Shown: positions 34,691-44,147 of the stretch, piece by piece | Layout of the letters: each line of letters starts with the position of its first letter | Numbering within the stretch: position 1 is the first letter of the stretch | Assembly: GCA_021809845.1 (NCBI GenBank) | Contig: JAJZJW010000009.1 | Span: 36,487-100,486, forward strand | DNA length: 64,000 bases | Origin: a bacterium | Lineage (GTDB): Bacteria; SZUA-79; Acidulodesulfobacterales; Acidulodesulfobacteraceae | Direction: 5' to 3' | Notes under the pieces: generated by a model | Told to the model about the DNA's origin: nothing | The model's input: the letters and a program-made list of their open reading frames with translations, nothing else | The model's database searches: none | Made by a program: the position numbers and the translations under genes

Positions 34691-36308
34691 TTTTCGCGCC
34701 CTTGTTTTTGCCGTTGTTATTTTTAACTATTACCGGCGTTAACAATAAAAACAATTCATTATGGGTCTTAGAGTAGCTTACGCCTTTGAATAAATTGCCT
34801 AATAACGGAATATTCATCAAAACGGGAACCCCTTCGCTGTTTTTTTGCGTTGCTATATAATAGAGACCTCCGATAATGGCGCTTTTCCCGGATTTTATCT
34901 TGGCGGAAAACGAAACCGACTTTGTCGAAACTATCGGTATATTAAAAGAATTGCCAGATAGTGTATAGCTGCTGATTCCTTCTATTGTATTTAAAACAAG
35001 CTGGATGCTTGCTATAACATAATCTTTTTTATATAGCGTCGGGGTAAAAACCACGCTTATGCCTTGATTTGCCGTTCCGAACTCGGGGGTCAGCTGAGGA
35101 ATGCCTGTAGTAACTGCGGAAACGCCGACAACGCTTGCCACCTCTCCCTCAAGAAAAGTTTGCGTTTCCATATTGTTTATAGTCCTTGTCTGCCCGTTCA
35201 GAACCTCTAATTTTGCTTCGTTCATAATGTTTATTTTGCCGAAATTGCTTAACGCGCTTATAACCGCCTGAGTTCCTATGCCGCTGTTAAATGTTATCTG
35301 GTCGCTGCCCGTCAATGTGGACGACGAAGGAATATTGCTTAAACTAACGCCTAAGGAACTTGCGTTTCCGAGATATTGCCCCATATCAGAATATAAATTC
35401 TTCCAGTTTATTCCATATTTATAGCCGCTGGTTAACCCAACGTCTATAACTTTTAGTTTTAAAAGTATTATTTTGGACATGCGCTTCTTGATAGAACCGA
35501 TATATTTTTTAATATCCTCAACGTTCCTGACATAATCCGAAACATACATAATGCCGTATCTTGATGAAAACATAACCTTGCCTTTTTTAGATAAGCTGCC
35601 TTTAATCGTAGTGAGTATCGCCTTGTAAAAAGGGATATTAATATTCGAAACGCTTTCCGAAACGGTTCCTCCGAGAGAAGTTCCCGAACCGGATGACCCC
35701 ATTCCCCCGGCCATTCCTGCGCCTCCTGCCATTCCTGCTCCGCCGGCCATTCCTGCGCCTCCTGCCATTCCTGCTCCGCCGGCCATTCCGGCACCTCCCA
35801 TCGCTCCAGCCGAACTTGTTCCCAACGAAGCCGTAACAGTATTTGACAGCGGAATAACCGGCAGTTTAAATTCACGCGTTTCGAAATTAAATATTCTGAT
35901 TGTTCCGTAATTGTAGCTATAGTTAAAATAATAAACGTGTTTTATATAATTTAAAACGGAGGATAACCTTGCATTATCGAAATTAACATATGATTTTTTT
36001 TTGCTGCTGCCCGAAAGTTCGATGGGAATATTCACCTCGGACTGAATTAAATAAACAAGCTGTTCTATGTTTACATTGCCTTTTACCGTTACATATTTTA
36101 AAGGCACCGGCTTTATTTTCGGCTTAATATACTTTATTTTGGTTATTATCTTTGTTATTACCTTCGGCACTATAACTTTTTTGATAACCACCCTAGTTTT
36201 TGTAATGATTTTCGGCTTGGGCTTTTTATATATCGGAACCGTATAAAAACCGTAAGCACTGGAAGCAAATAAAACCGAAAATAACAAGGACAAAATAATT
36301 TTTTTCAT
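34683..36308 (-). CDS. pilN: PilN-type outer-membrane secretin
   Basis: 541 residues. Signal peptide 1-20; a Lys/Ile-rich spacer (KPKIITKTRVVIKK); an N-terminal domain with VTVKGNVNIEQLVYLIQSE; then the secretin core ending in NGQTRTINN...VGVS, the FTPTLYKKD block, KSAIIGGLYY and VPVLMNIPLLGNLF, all canonical. A run of GGAGMA hexapeptides, partly as a 36-bp DNA repeat, is inserted near residues 165-205. No lipobox is present, unlike R64 PilN. It forms the gated outer-membrane pore for the pilus. Start at a Pho-box-like promoter (36401-36455). Confidence 0.9.
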   Translation of the reverse strand: MKKIILSLLFSVLFASSAYGFYTVPIYKKPKPKIITKTRVVIKKVIVPKVITKIITKIKYIKPKIKPVPLKYVTVKGNVNIEQLVYLIQSEVNIPIELSGSSKKKSYVNFDNARLSSVLNYIKHVYYFNYSYNYGTIRIFNFETREFKLPVIPLSNTVTASLGTSSAGAMGGAGMAGGAGMAGGAGMAGGAGMAGGAGMAGGMGSSGSGTSLGGTVSESVSNINIPFYKAILTTIKGSLSKKGKVMFSSRYGIMYVSDYVRNVEDIKKYIGSIKKRMSKIILLKLKVIDVGLTSGYKYGINWKNLYSDMGQYLGNASSLGVSLSNIPSSSTLTGSDQITFNSGIGTQAVISALSNFGKINIMNEAKLEVLNGQTRTINNMETQTFLEGEVASVVGVSAVTTGIPQLTPEFGTANQGISVVFTPTLYKKDYVIASIQLVLNTIEGISSYTLSGNSFNIPIVSTKSVSFSAKIKSGKSAIIGGLYYIATQKNSEGVPVLMNIPLLGNLFKGVSYSKTHNELFLLLTPVIVKNNNGKNKGAKND

Positions 36309-36400
36309 AAACTCTCCATTACTGTTTTATTAAATGAACATTTTATCAATAATAAATCGGACATCTTTTCTGACATCTTTGCTGACACCTCTTCTCTGTT

Positions 36401-36455
36401 ATTATAGACCTTAAATATTACAATTTTATTACATTTATATTACATTTTCGTTAAA
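36401..36455 (-). promoter_or_regulatory. Pho-box-like promoter of the pilN-pilP operon
   Basis: Minus-strand boxes TTTAAC (5' base 36455), TGTAAT (36444), TGTAAT (36433) and TGTAAT (36422) at 11-bp steps; TATAAT starts at 36406, 16 bp further. Confidence 0.75.
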
Positions 36456-36546
36456 AAAAATAAATCAGATACCTTTAAAACAAAAATAAATCGGGCACAT
36501 TTTTCGGACACATTTTTCGTTACGAAAAGGGGACTTCTCTGCAATT

Positions 36547-37173
36547 TTAGTTAAAAAAACCATTTAAGCGTATCTGTTTGTTATCTATTAAATATTGAAG
36601 CGCTTCCATAGCATCGGGATTCAAGCCATTATTTTTTTCGTTTGCCGCGTCGGTCATTATTTTATAAGCCTCTATTTCGGATGCATGTTTTTTGTAAACC
36701 CTGGGCTCCATAATCGCCGAAAAAGAATCTGCGATAGTCAGAATGTCGATTAACAGGGGCTCAGTTTCATTGTCGTAAATAATATGTTTGGGATAGCCGA
36801 AACCGTTCCTGTGGTGATGATTTAAAGCAAAAGTTCTAACATCCCTTAAACTTTCAAAGCATTCTAATGCTTCAAAACCCAAAACGGGATGGGTTTTAAT
36901 AATTTCAAATTCGGTAAAATTAAGCGGACGACCTGCATTTAAAATCTCTGCCGGGATAAATAATTTGCCTATATCGTGTAAAAGTGCGCCATATTTCAAA
37001 AGCTTTTTTTCCGGACATTTAACCGCCATAATTTTTGCTATGCCCTCGCAAATAACGGCGGTATTTTGGCTGTGTGTACCTAGAAAATTTAAATTTCTGT
37101 TCACGGTTTTGATATAAAATTTGGTAAATTCGTCTATTTTGATATTAAAACCGATATTAGTCATGTCAATCAT
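36547..37173 (-). CDS. HD-GYP domain protein (cyclic-di-GMP phosphodiesterase type)
   Basis: 208 residues from the ATG at 37173 (GGAGAG just upstream; a TTG at 37185 is less likely). HD motif LLHDIGK (His70-Asp71, counted from the longer start), THPVLGFEAL, and HHHRNGFGYP at 123-132, close to the HHExxDGxGYP signature but lacking the Glu. There is no receiver or sensor domain. It is the last gene of the pilus operon, after the PilV-like genes, which suggests local cyclic-di-GMP control of pili or conjugation. Confidence 0.85.
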   Translation of the reverse strand: MIDMTNIGFNIKIDEFTKFYIKTVNRNLNFLGTHSQNTAVICEGIAKIMAVKCPEKKLLKYGALLHDIGKLFIPAEILNAGRPLNFTEFEIIKTHPVLGFEALECFESLRDVRTFALNHHHRNGFGYPKHIIYDNETEPLLIDILTIADSFSAIMEPRVYKKHASEIEAYKIMTDAANEKNNGLNPDAMEALQYLIDNKQIRLNGFFN

Positions 37174-37189
37174 GGCTCTCTCCAAAAAA

Positions 37190-38707
37190 TTAATTAATCT
37201 GCGGCGTCGGGATGGTAAAGTTTACCGTGCCCGTCGTCGGTCCTGAGTTAGACAACAAATATGAAATCGTTCCTGCATAGTTACTTGTATTGGTCGGATT
37301 AGACGTTACATAATAGCCGCCGCCGTAATTCATATACGACGAACCGAGATTATCGCCGCTGGAATCCTGCCAGATTGTCGCGCCCGCCGGAAAACTCTGT
37401 CCTTCCGTATTAGGACTATTAATACCGGCGGCGGCTGGTGAAACGCCGGTTCCGGTTATAAAATCGTAATCCCATGTAGCTATCTGCCATGTAACGGCGC
37501 CAACATTAATGTCTAACCCCGAAGTAGCAAATATATTATATAACGGCGCCATCGGAATAAAATTACTTCCGGGATACGAGCCGTTTGGAATAGGGTTATA
37601 CGGCGGATAGCTCTGGAAATAATTCTGGACAGCGTATATATTATTGTTAAGTCCGCTTATATTTGAAGGGTCGATGTATTCGACCGAACTATTATATGAC
37701 GGAGAGGATACAGGTGCGCCCATATATACGGTAGAAGGCTCTGTGCCGTATATATAATAATTTCCAAAATACACTGAAGCGCTTAACCCGTAATTCAATA
37801 CCTGCCTTGTATTTTCTATGCCGCTGTTAACAAAGGAATTAACCTGGGATTTATAAGCCGGAATACACCATAATTTTCTAAAAAATATGTTGCTGCCGGA
37901 ATATGTATTAGTATAAGTTTGTCCCGGACTTATTACGACCCCGCCGACGGGGCACTGAGTGTTCCATCCCGACACGGTGATTACTCCGGGCTGGCTTGTT
38001 ATAGTTTGGTTTATTGTTGCCACATTCCCGTTTGTTACTCCCCAATCCGACATAAAGCCGAATTCGAACGAAAAAACCAAATACCCCCACTGGTTTGGAG
38101 CGTATATATATATGGCGGAATCAAGGTTATTCGACGTAACGCTCGTAGGCGCCGTGCCGCCGCCGTAAAGATTTAAGCTGGAACTGCCGGAAACGGTGGA
38201 ACCTATATAATCGGGCTGGCCGTTTGAAACGCAGGGGTTATTGGCGTTCTGATACGAAATATTCAAGCCGTTTAATGTTTTATCGACTTCGGAATTAATA
38301 TAATTAATTCCTATTGTTCCTTTTATACCGTTCTTTGCCAATAAATCGTTATTATAACTGCCGGAGGTTTTAACCAATAAATCCATAACATTGCTGTTGC
38401 AGCTGTCCTCAGCGTAATCCGCCTGAAAGCCCTGTCCGAACGGGGTGATCTGCGGGAACGTTGAAGGCAGAAGACCGTATGATTGGAGATTAGAGACGGT
38501 AAAAGACTTGGCGGATAACGGTACGTTAAACGATTCGCCGTAGTCGAACGCCGCATCCGCAAATGTTTTTAATTCTTTTGCCTCTAAAACGATGCTGGAC
38601 TGCAGGTTATTATTTTGCATATTGTGCCTTTGAAATTGGGCGTCGCTGCCTATCATAGTTAAGGAAACAAATATGAATATTAAAGCAATAATTAGATTTT
38701 CGCCCAT
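37190..38707 (-). CDS. pilV: PilV-like minor pilin / tip adhesin, type B copy 2
   Basis: 505 residues. N-terminal hydrophobic segment (LIIALIFIFVSLTMIGS) followed by a pilin-like helix. Residues about 25-210 are almost identical to the type B copy at 40329-41873; the middle and C-terminal parts diverge, and the last residues FTIPTPQIN are again the same. A constant N-terminal domain with a variable C-terminal domain is the layout of R64 PilV, which selects recipients. It ends 5 nt before the longer HD-GYP frame. Confidence 0.75.
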   Translation of the reverse strand: MGENLIIALIFIFVSLTMIGSDAQFQRHNMQNNNLQSSIVLEAKELKTFADAAFDYGESFNVPLSAKSFTVSNLQSYGLLPSTFPQITPFGQGFQADYAEDSCNSNVMDLLVKTSGSYNNDLLAKNGIKGTIGINYINSEVDKTLNGLNISYQNANNPCVSNGQPDYIGSTVSGSSSLNLYGGGTAPTSVTSNNLDSAIYIYAPNQWGYLVFSFEFGFMSDWGVTNGNVATINQTITSQPGVITVSGWNTQCPVGGVVISPGQTYTNTYSGSNIFFRKLWCIPAYKSQVNSFVNSGIENTRQVLNYGLSASVYFGNYYIYGTEPSTVYMGAPVSSPSYNSSVEYIDPSNISGLNNNIYAVQNYFQSYPPYNPIPNGSYPGSNFIPMAPLYNIFATSGLDINVGAVTWQIATWDYDFITGTGVSPAAAGINSPNTEGQSFPAGATIWQDSSGDNLGSSYMNYGGGYYVTSNPTNTSNYAGTISYLLSNSGPTTGTVNFTIPTPQIN

Positions 38708-38710
38708 ATT

Positions 38711-40300
38711 TTACTCCAGATTAATATCGGTTAGCCCTAAATCACTTACCGCATTCCAGCAGGGCGGATATGCTTCAGGCGATACTTCTGTGGCCGGCTG
38801 CTGCCAGCTGGATTCAACGCATATACTGCTGCTGCTCGACGGTTCGCCTGTCCACAAAACAGCGGCAGCCTGTGCGTATTGGCCCCAGACTAAATCATAT
38901 GAGCCGCTGTTATTATAATAATAGCCTGACGAAAATGCCGACCAGAAAACTAAAAAAGTATATTTAGCGGTTCCTTCTTTAATATAATAAACCCTGCCGA
39001 CCTGCGGAGGTGCATACTCCACGGTATTGCCGTCGCCGTTATAGGTGGCAGGCGTCGTTACTGTATCGGCTGTCGCCGAATACGTGCAAGTCGAACCTGA
39101 CAGCGTGCCTCCGTTCGGACAGGAATAAGTAGTTGTACCGGACGCAGTAGAGGCTGTCGCAGCGTACGAACATGTCGTACCTGACAGCGTGCCTCCGTTC
39201 GGACAGGTATAGGTAGTTGTAGGAGACGTTGTAGAAGATGTCGCCGAATACGTACAAGAAGTACCTGACAGCGTGCCTCCGTTCGGACAGGAATAGGTGG
39301 TAGTTGTTGTGCTGCTGCCTGTTATGTCCACCTCGTCCGAATTGTAATTTAAAGACGTAACCGGTCCTATGTTGGAAAATATATTACTCGTAGTATTAAT
39401 CATACTTTTTGCCGCGGGAATACATAGATAAAAATTATAATTATAATAATTCGTCTGGCCCGGTATTTCCTGCGGTCCGAATAAGCCCCCGGCTGCGCCG
39501 TAGCTTTCCGAATTAAATTCCCAATCTGTTGTGTTGGCTACGGGCATTAACCCGTCTGTCGGGCATACCGTCGTAGAGCCATAATTAGTATAAGTCAAAC
39601 TTGCGGGCGAACTGCCGGGGCTGGCAGTATTGTAATCTTCAGTAACGGATACCCCGAATATCCAGTAAGCCGGGTTTTTCTGAATACTGGGAAATACCAT
39701 AACGGAACTGCTGCCATAGTAGGCAATAGTCGGCATAGCCTGCGGAAATTCAACATTAGAAGACGGGAAATAATTGGATAAATCAGAAACTGTGTCCGAA
39801 TCCGGCATTATAAGTTGATTGCCGCCCCCGCTAACGCTGTACCCTTTGAAGTTCTGATTTTCGTTCATCGCATCCTGGGCTACCATATAAGTAAACGACT
39901 TCCACTGCAAGGCGTTATTTATATTAAATTTAGACAACACAGCCTGTTCAGGAGCGGTGGAAGGCGCCACCGCCCAGCTTTGTGGAAAACCCCATGGAGA
40001 AGATACATAACCCGACAACGTTTCGCCTATAGGGTCAGTGCAGCTGAATCCGCTCGATAAAAAGTTATCCTTCTGTAAAGTAGCGCAGGTTACCTGTCCC
40101 GCTATGTTATTGTTAAAGTTAGCATGAACATACGAATTTAAAGCGCCGGCAAAGGTATCATAGCTGTGCGCCGTTTCCTGGGCAATGTTACCCGCTATGC
40201 TGGTTTTTAAATTGCCGTTGTAAAAATGCCATATACCGACGGAAACCGCAAGCGTTACAAATAACCCTATAAGAATGCCTAATAGTTTGCCTGTACCCAT
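38711..40300 (-). CDS. pilV: PilV-like minor pilin / tip adhesin, type A copy 2, with CPNGGTLSG repeats
   Basis: 529 residues. N-terminal membrane helix (LLGILIGLFVTLAVSVGIWHFY), then about 190 residues nearly identical to the type A copy at 41883-43163. The variable part holds three units of about 30 residues, each with YxCPNGGTLSGxxCxYxA and a Ser/Thr linker (39060-39310), absent from copy 1. They look like small disulphide-closed loops suited to surface binding. Gap of 3 nt to the next gene. Confidence 0.75.
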   Translation of the reverse strand: MGTGKLLGILIGLFVTLAVSVGIWHFYNGNLKTSIAGNIAQETAHSYDTFAGALNSYVHANFNNNIAGQVTCATLQKDNFLSSGFSCTDPIGETLSGYVSSPWGFPQSWAVAPSTAPEQAVLSKFNINNALQWKSFTYMVAQDAMNENQNFKGYSVSGGGNQLIMPDSDTVSDLSNYFPSSNVEFPQAMPTIAYYGSSSVMVFPSIQKNPAYWIFGVSVTEDYNTASPGSSPASLTYTNYGSTTVCPTDGLMPVANTTDWEFNSESYGAAGGLFGPQEIPGQTNYYNYNFYLCIPAAKSMINTTSNIFSNIGPVTSLNYNSDEVDITGSSTTTTTYSCPNGGTLSGTSCTYSATSSTTSPTTTYTCPNGGTLSGTTCSYAATASTASGTTTYSCPNGGTLSGSTCTYSATADTVTTPATYNGDGNTVEYAPPQVGRVYYIKEGTAKYTFLVFWSAFSSGYYYNNSGSYDLVWGQYAQAAAVLWTGEPSSSSSICVESSWQQPATEVSPEAYPPCWNAVSDLGLTDINLE

Positions 40301-40328
40301 AAAATCACCTTTAATTCAATTAATTCAT

Positions 40329-41873
40329 TTAATTAATCTGCGGAGTCGGAATAGTAAAATAAACGGTATTAACCGCCGCTCCGTTGCTTTGTTCATAATT
40401 TATTTGTCCCTGTTCCGAGCTTGTGTCAGTTGGGTTAACGGCAACATAATACCCTATACCGTAATTTTCCTGCGACGTGCCTAAATTCTGCGAACTTAGT
40501 GGGCAACTTGTCGTCGACGGAGCCGTATTATTATTATATCCGTCCGCCCAAATAGCAGCGCCTGCGGGATAAGATTGATCTTCCGTATTTTTTGTTTTGA
40601 TTGGAACCGGACAACCCGAACCCGTAAACAAGGCATAACTCCATCCGACAAATTGATATACGTTGCCGTTTGCGCTTATGTCAAATCCTAATGCGGAAAT
40701 ATCGTTTGCCATAGCTTCCGGAGGTATATAATTAGAGCCTAAAATTGCAGGGTATCCTGGTACGTCTGGTAATGTGCCCATAAAACCTTCTATCCCGAAT
40801 AACTCGTTATTAAGCCCTGTTATTTGTGACGAACTAATAAAATCTTTAGCGCTATAAACCGGATTACTTGCTGGGGTAGTAGCATAAACGTCGTCCGGAA
40901 ATGTTCCAGCCCAATTATAGTTGTTATAAAAACCGCCGGTATTATTAAATAATTGTGCATCGTTGCTTCCGTCAAAGTTAAAATTAACGGTCTGAGATTT
41001 ATAAATCGGAATGCAATAAGTAATATTTTGATCATCATCCGCCCCGCTGCTGGAATAATCCGCAATAAAATTATCAGAAATGCTTCCGGGATTTAAAGTA
41101 ATTGAATTTGCGGGACAAGTCATCGACCACCCCTGAGACGAAAAAAACCAAAAACTTCCTCCGCCTCCCCAATCGCTACTGACTGCATTATAACTTATAT
41201 AACCCCAAATCTCTCCATAGCCGTAAATATTTGAATTAATTATTAAATACCCCCACTGGTTTGGAGCGTATATGTATATGGCGGAATCGTCGTTATCCGA
41301 TGTAATACTCGTAGGCGCCGTGCCGCCGCCGTAAAGATTTAAGTTAGAACTGCCGGAAACGGTGGAACCTATATAATCGGGCTGGCCGTTTGAAACGCAG
41401 GGGTTATTGGCGTTTTGATACGAAATATTCAAGCCGTTTAATGTTTTATCGACTTCGGAATTAATATAATTAATTCCTATTGTTCCTTTTATACCGTTCT
41501 TTGCCAATAAATCGTTATTATAACTGCCGGAGGTTTTAACCAATAAATCCATAACATTACTGTTGCAGCTGTCCTCAGCGTAATCCGCCTGAAAGCCCTG
41601 TCCGAACGGGGTGATCTGCGGGAACGTTGAAGGCAGAAGACCGTATGATTGGAGATTAGAGACGGTAAAGGATTGGGCGGATAAAGTGGTTCCTAGACTT
41701 TCTGAATAATTATACGCCGCATCCGCAAATGTTTTTAATTCTTTCGCCTCTAAAACGATGCTGGACTGCAGGTTATTATTTTGCATATTGTGCCTTTGAA
41801 ATTGGGAAGCGCCTAGAATAATAACTATCGAAACAGCTATAAACATTAAAGCGGCTATTATATTTCCACCCAT
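40329..41873 (-). CDS. pilV: PilV-like minor pilin / tip adhesin, type B copy 1
   Basis: 514 residues. The N-terminal about 190 residues after the membrane helix equal those of the copy at 37190 apart from a few changes; the C-terminal region is distinct, Asn/Tyr/Gly-rich, with several Cys in different positions. Ends FTIPTPQIN like its paralogue. It lies 9 nt after the type A copy 1 gene. Confidence 0.75.
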   Translation of the reverse strand: MGGNIIAALMFIAVSIVIILGASQFQRHNMQNNNLQSSIVLEAKELKTFADAAYNYSESLGTTLSAQSFTVSNLQSYGLLPSTFPQITPFGQGFQADYAEDSCNSNVMDLLVKTSGSYNNDLLAKNGIKGTIGINYINSEVDKTLNGLNISYQNANNPCVSNGQPDYIGSTVSGSSNLNLYGGGTAPTSITSDNDDSAIYIYAPNQWGYLIINSNIYGYGEIWGYISYNAVSSDWGGGGSFWFFSSQGWSMTCPANSITLNPGSISDNFIADYSSSGADDDQNITYCIPIYKSQTVNFNFDGSNDAQLFNNTGGFYNNYNWAGTFPDDVYATTPASNPVYSAKDFISSSQITGLNNELFGIEGFMGTLPDVPGYPAILGSNYIPPEAMANDISALGFDISANGNVYQFVGWSYALFTGSGCPVPIKTKNTEDQSYPAGAAIWADGYNNNTAPSTTSCPLSSQNLGTSQENYGIGYYVAVNPTDTSSEQGQINYEQSNGAAVNTVYFTIPTPQIN

Positions 41874-41882
41874 AATTTCACC

Positions 41883-43163
41883 CTAAAAATTAATTGTAAC
41901 CGGACTGCCGCTTATATCGGTAACCGGCCAAACAGGAGCAGGAGAGGGAACCCCGCCGCCGCCGTTTGGGGAGGCGGAACTTTCGATATATAAATCGTTA
42001 TAAGAAGCAGGTTCTCCTTCCCACAAAACAGCTCCTTCATAGTATCCCGCCCATAAAGGCAGCATATTAAAAAAACCTTCGGCTATTACAAACGTATATT
42101 TTGCCGTCCCGTCATTTATATAATAAACCTGCCCGGTTTGAGGAACTACTTGACCTGCTATATTCGTATCATAAGAATTATCTGTTCCGTTAATACTGCT
42201 CTGACTGACATAATTTATTTGATTAGTAATATAATTGCCTACGCCGCTATAATCATCGTCGGTAAATACGGTTTCATTTATATTTATTATAGATTTGGCG
42301 GTAGGTATGCATAAATATAAATTTTGGCTTAAATAAGAAAATGACGGGTCTTGATATGCCACAAACGAATTAGTATTAAATCCTCGCAAGTTTCCCATCA
42401 TAAAAGTCCATGAGGGAGGAGCTCCCGGCTGTATTCCGCCTGCGGGACATACTGCCGAATATCCCAAATTTTCATAATCGATATCTGCCGCTCTGCCTGC
42501 TGAATACATAGATACCCCAAACAGCCAGTAAGCCGGATTTTTCTGTATGTCTGGAAATACCATAACGGAACTGTTATCGTAGTAGGCAATAATAGGCATA
42601 GTCTGCTCAAATTCAACATTAGAAGACGGGAAATAATTGGATAAATCAGAAACTGTGTCCGAATCCGGCATTATAAGTTGATTGCCGCCGCCATTAACGC
42701 TATATCCTTTAAAGTTGCGGTTTTCGTTCATCGCATCCTGGGCTACCATATAGGTAAACGATTTCCATTGTAAAGCGTTGTTTATATTAAATTTTGATAA
42801 TATCGCTGGATTAGGAGCGGTGGAAGGCGCCACCCCCCAGCTTTGTGGAAAACCCCATGGAGAAGATACATAACCCGACAACGTTTCGCCTATAGGGTCA
42901 GTGCAGCTGAATCCGCTCGATAAAAAGTTATCCTTCTGTAAAGTAGCGCAGGTTACCTGTCCCGCTATGTTATTGTTAAAGTTAGCATGAACATACGAAT
43001 TTAAAGCGCCGGCAAAGGTATCATAGCTGTGCGCCGTTTCCTGGGCAATGTTACCCGCTATGCTGGTTTTTAAATTGCCGTTGTAAAAATGCCATATACC
43101 GACGGAAACCGCTAAAATTATAATCATGCCTATAATGATGTCTAATAGTTTAGTTAAGCCCAT
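41883..43163 (-). CDS. pilV: PilV-like minor pilin / tip adhesin, type A copy 1
   Basis: 426 residues. Same N-terminal about 190 residues as the type A copy at 38711; the C-terminal domain is shorter, without CPNGG repeats, and ends in VTINF. First of the A-B-A-B series directly downstream of the second pilus ATPase. No Rci-type recombinase or inverted sfx-like repeats are seen, so variation would come from duplication and recombination between direct repeats. Confidence 0.75.
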   Translation of the reverse strand: MGLTKLLDIIIGMIIILAVSVGIWHFYNGNLKTSIAGNIAQETAHSYDTFAGALNSYVHANFNNNIAGQVTCATLQKDNFLSSGFSCTDPIGETLSGYVSSPWGFPQSWGVAPSTAPNPAILSKFNINNALQWKSFTYMVAQDAMNENRNFKGYSVNGGGNQLIMPDSDTVSDLSNYFPSSNVEFEQTMPIIAYYDNSSVMVFPDIQKNPAYWLFGVSMYSAGRAADIDYENLGYSAVCPAGGIQPGAPPSWTFMMGNLRGFNTNSFVAYQDPSFSYLSQNLYLCIPTAKSIININETVFTDDDYSGVGNYITNQINYVSQSSINGTDNSYDTNIAGQVVPQTGQVYYINDGTAKYTFVIAEGFFNMLPLWAGYYEGAVLWEGEPASYNDLYIESSASPNGGGGVPSPAPVWPVTDISGSPVTINF

Positions 43164-43247
43164 TTATTTTATACCGATAAATTCATACCCGTAAATTTGC
43201 CCGTTATGTTAATTACGGCGTACAGCACATTATTTCAGCGCATTATT

Positions 43248-44147
43248 TTAGTTTCCTGTAAGTATTAAATTTGCCTGCTGCTGTGCGTAATTTTCCGTTA
43301 TACTGAAGTTTTTTTCCCTTATCGCAATTCTTACGGCCGGACTGTCGCAGAACAGGGGCGTTATATGCATAATGCGTTTTCCGCTGTCCATCGTTTTTAC
43401 GGTAAGATAAATTACCGCCGTAAGTGTAGTGGACAGCATAAATTCCGAATTAGGTCCGGCTAAGTTGATTAGTCTTTCTAACGCCAGAGATACGCTCGAA
43501 CCGTGAATAGTCGTAATAATAAGAGCACCGTTTCCAGAATGCGTTACAACCTCTTTTGCCTCCGCCGGCCTTAAAACTTCGCCCAGATACACTATGTCGG
43601 TATCCGCCCTCAACGCCCTCGAAGCGTAATAGCCGAGCTCCTCGTCGCTCCTGACATTTACGTTATTTCTTTCGTGGACGTCTATCTGCTGGATTACGCC
43701 GTTTTCAAGGATATTATCTAAATCAAGCTCGGGAGGGTCTTCTAAAACCTGAGCCGAACCCCCGAATTTTCTAATCCTTTCTACTAATAGGCTGGAGCCG
43801 AGCGTTGTTTTGCCGACGCCCTGAAGCCCTGCGAATATCACGAGTCCGCTTAGTTTAGGCTCCAAAAGCCTTTGGGTAATCTTTTGCGGAACGCCGAGTT
43901 CGTCTAAAGGCTTTAAATCATGCATAAGCTTTCTTATTACAAAGCTTGTGCCGTTAACCGAATTGACCGTCTCTACGCGGCAGGGCTCTGTGCCGAGCTT
44001 AAATTTAAACGCTATTTTTCCATGCCCGAACTCTTTTATCTCTTTGTAAAGCCCATTCGGCGCCTGCACTAATATAAGGCTTTTTTGACCCTTTACCCGC
44101 GCCATGGCTTTATTTTCGTATAGCCATAGCGTAGAAAAATTATCCAT
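43248..44147 (-). CDS. PilT/VirB11-like pilus ATPase
   Basis: The longest ORF starts at 44189, but ATG at 44147 overlaps the pilS stop in a TGATG and ATG at 44162 is also possible; I chose 44147 (about 299 residues). Walker A GLQGVGKT, then LEDPPELD (Asp box), GYYASRALRADTDIVYLGEVLRPAEA (Walker B region) and the ALIITTIHGSS His box. It belongs to the secretion ATPases as a possible retraction or accessory motor. R64 has only PilQ at this place, so this second ATPase is an addition. Confidence 0.8.
   Translation of the reverse strand: MDNFSTLWLYENKAMARVKGQKSLILVQAPNGLYKEIKEFGHGKIAFKFKLGTEPCRVETVNSVNGTSFVIRKLMHDLKPLDELGVPQKITQRLLEPKLSGLVIFAGLQGVGKTTLGSSLLVERIRKFGGSAQVLEDPPELDLDNILENGVIQQIDVHERNNVNVRSDEELGYYASRALRADTDIVYLGEVLRPAEAKEVVTHSGNGALIITTIHGSSVSLALERLINLAGPNSEFMLSTTLTAVIYLTVKTMDSGKRIMHITPLFCDSPAVRIAIREKNFSITENYAQQQANLILTGN

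Larger units (their letters stand above)
38075..43107 (-). repeat. long direct repeats within the PilV-like A-B-A-B series
   Basis: Type A genes share about 550 bp (about 39700-40245 and 42560-43107, offset 2862). Type B genes share about 560 bp (about 38075-38640 and 41245-41806, offset 3166). Both stretches are nearly identical by eye and drop sharply into unrelated sequence toward the gene 3' parts. Recombination between them would delete or add an A-B unit, or swap C-terminal domains. Confidence 0.85.

Noticed and set aside
35468..35875. Minus-strand ORF rich in Glu-Trp and Arg inside the secretin gene
   Set aside because: It is an alternative frame of the GGAGMA repeat region; the secretin frame has complete family motifs.
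37190..43163. A shufflon with inverted cassettes
   Set aside because: The repeated blocks are all in direct orientation inside complete genes and no Rci-like recombinase gene is visible.
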